From the NCBI GenBank assembly GCA_018303405.1, contig JAGVYD010000007.1:1-47014 (forward strand): DNA of 47,014 bases, written 5' to 3'. Position 1 is the first letter of the stretch. Each line of letters begins with the position of its first letter. Origin of the DNA: Candidatus Woesearchaeota archaeon. Lineage in GTDB: Archaea; Nanobdellota; Nanobdellia; Woesearchaeales; JABMPP01. Under the pieces are notes generated by a model. That model did no database searches and was not told the DNA's origin. It saw only the letters and a list, made by a program, of their open reading frames with translations. This document shows, one piece after another, positions 46,244 to 47,014 of the stretch. A program made the position numbers and the translations under genes.

Positions 46244-46318
46244 TGCTCCGTCCGGGATTCGAACCCGGGTCGCGGCCTCGAAAGGGCCGCATGATTGGCC
46301 GGACTACACTAACGGAGC
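46244..46318 (-). tRNA. tRNA-Glu(UUC)
   Basis: The acceptor stem GCTCCGT/ACGGAGC with discriminator A, D arm with TAGTGTAGTCCGGCC, anticodon loop CTTTCGA (UUC) closed by CGGCC/GGCCG, and T arm CCCGGGTTCGAATCCCGG form a complete 75-base tRNA without intron. CCA is not encoded. The 3' end is repeated downstream. Confidence 0.95.
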
Positions 46319-46528
46319 AAATGACACGATCATTTGACACTCGAATTAGTCTTGAGGGGATTTCGCCTTGCTCAATCCCCTGAACTCCATTCAAGCGTGA
46401 TGAGCTTTACAACCCGATTCTCGGCAGCAAATCCATCCTTTCGAAGAAAGGACTTTTTTGGATGTTAATCCTCTCTTAAAAGGCTATTCGTTGACGGAAT
46501 ATAATAGGGGCCGTCTAGGCCCCTTTTA
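46319..46528. other. tRNA spacer with hairpins
   Basis: No gene is seen in this 210-base spacer. GGGGATT/AATCCCC lies near 46356-46380; TCCTTTC-GAA-GAAAGGA (46436-46452) is followed by a T-run on the plus strand and looks like an intrinsic-type terminator. GGGGCC-GTCTA-GGCCCC (46507-46523) lies just after the 3' end of tRNA-Ile on the leftward strand and may terminate it. Confidence 0.5.
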
Positions 46529-46638
46529 TGGGCCTGGCCGGATTTGAACCGGCGACCACCGGCTCTCTTCGAGCCGTTCATTGTAAATGAAGCGAGGCCA
46601 TATAAGACCGGCGCTCCACCAGGCTAAGCTACAGGCCC
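46529..46638 (-). tRNA. tRNA-Ile(UAU) with anticodon-loop intron
   Basis: Acceptor stem GGGCCTG/CAGGCCC with discriminator A; D region TAGCTTAGCCTGGTGGAGC is typical of archaeal tRNA-Ile. The anticodon stem CCGGT/GCCGG encloses CTTATA, then an insertion of about 36 bases (46565-46600), then A, giving a mature loop CTTATAA with anticodon UAU (codon AUA). TCTT pairs with AAGA beside the splice points, and the intron has the stem TTCATT/AATGAA, as in bulge-helix-bulge introns at position 37/38. The T arm is GCCGGTTCAAATCCGGC. The anticodon call depends on the exact splice sites. Confidence 0.82.
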
Positions 46639-46640
46639 GG

Positions 46641-46665
46641 AGCTGACCTCAGCTCACACGGGAGC
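46641..46665. repeat. Second copy of the AGCTGACCTCAGCT repeat
   Basis: AGCTGACCTCAGCT followed by CACGGGAGC occurs here and at 46087-46111, with two differing bases between the parts. It abuts the 5' end of tRNA-Ile, whereas the other copy is near tRNA-Glu 3'-end fragments. Confidence 0.6.
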
Positions 46666-46723
46666 TGGTACGACACTCGCGTTGCTCGGTCGTACGAACT
46701 GCGATTTCAGCATCTCTTCGATA

Positions 46724-46794
46724 TGCGGCTGCCGGGATTCGAACCCGGGTTACGTCCGTGGCAGGGACGTGTCCTACCGCTAGACTACAGCCGC
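46724..46794 (-). tRNA. tRNA-Gly(GCC)
   Basis: Acceptor stem GCGGCTG/CAGCCGC with discriminator A, D arm TAGTCTAGCGGTAGGACA, anticodon stem CGTCC/GGACG with loop CTGCCAC (GCC), and T arm CCCGGGTTCGAATCCCGG make a complete 71-base tRNA. There is no intron and no encoded CCA. Confidence 0.95.
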
Positions 46795-46886
46795 GCAACA
46801 TAGCAATATCATTCTCATCAAGCCAATTTGCATGTCAATTGCCACGAGAACGGTAATTGCCACTTTGGAAAAGAATACTAAATCTG

Positions 46887-46978
46887 TTTATAAAGGTTGG
46901 GGAAAAGAAGGCCTAGTAGAAAATCCCATCGGCGACAGCCGATGTTGTAGGCTATCAGCCTACAAAACAGCTCAGCTG
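46887..46978. promoter_or_regulatory. Palindromic TATA element and three hairpins at the window edge
   Basis: TTTATAAA (46887-46894) can serve either strand: leftward for tRNA-Gly, or rightward with a start near 46917. To its right are ATCGGC-GACA-GCCGAT (46928-46943), TTGTAGGC-TATCA-GCCTACAA (46945-46965) and CAGCT-C-AGCTG (46968-46978). A rightward structured RNA is possible, but the window ends too soon to tell. Confidence 0.45.
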
Positions 46979-47014
46979 CCTGCGTTCTTATGTGCCTTGA
47001 CCTTACATAGCTTC

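Noticed and set aside
45857-47014. A 5S rRNA gene near the rRNA and tRNA genes
   Set aside because: I searched both strands by eye for the conserved 5S core and saw none; it may be encoded elsewhere.

Overview
The window looks like a chromosomal segment of a DPANN-type archaeon, probably Woesearchaeota/Nanoarchaeota-like. This is inferred from archaeal informational genes (LonB protease, Kae1, METTL5-like RNA methylase, Lrp/AsnC regulator, PAC2 protein, ribosomal proteins eL35 and a tiny eL41), archaeal-type 16S and 23S rRNA, intron-containing tRNAs, and AT-rich TATA boxes. Many first-of-operon genes have a TATA box centred about 26 bases before the ATG (leaderless transcripts), while internal operon genes carry Shine-Dalgarno sequences.

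Layout. 0-3 kb: two unknown proteins, an Lrp-type regulator, an RNA methylase and a coiled-coil winged-helix protein that seems to start at ATT. 3.06-5.2 kb: AT-rich, mostly non-coding DNA around one helix-turn-helix gene, rich in palindromes and bounded by a 13-bp inverted repeat; a possible origin or regulatory locus. 5.2-7.5 kb: PAC2 protein, a helical protein and a small membrane protein.

7.76-26.03 kb: the most unusual part, about 18 kb of proteins with no function I can name. Leftward operon A (12982 to 7761) has a winged-helix regulator, a multi-pass membrane protein, a membrane-anchored coiled-coil protein and a soluble helical protein. Leftward operon B (22657 to 13773) has an archaeal AAA+ ATPase, a 1089-residue membrane protein with a large soluble tail, a 720-residue helical protein, and a soluble protein whose C-terminal half repeats the tail of the membrane protein. 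Rightward operon C (23052 to 26027) has two overlapping ribbon-helix-helix proteins and three related small multi-pass membrane proteins. A small rightward gene lies at 13459. All four promoters carry related palindromes (TAGTATACTA/GTAGTA types) at or next to the predicted transcription start, so the block is probably one co-regulated membrane machine or a domesticated mobile element.

26.0-39.8 kb: eL35, a TctA-family permease, secreted or anchored proteins, an OB-fold protein, a DMT transporter, LonB, a zinc-ribbon protein, an M64-like metallopeptidase with a pilin-like N-terminus, Kae1, a PH-domain membrane protein, a four-helix-bundle protein, a YdeI-family protein and a toxin-antitoxin pair. 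39.9-44.5 kb: leftward rRNA operon 16S - tRNA-Ala (intron in the T-loop) - 23S. The 16S gene lacks about 100 bases of the 3' major domain. 44.8-47.0 kb: a metallophosphatase-like protein, eL41, and tRNA-Glu, tRNA-Ile(UAU, with intron) and tRNA-Gly genes embedded in small repeats, including extra copies of the tRNA-Glu 3' end.
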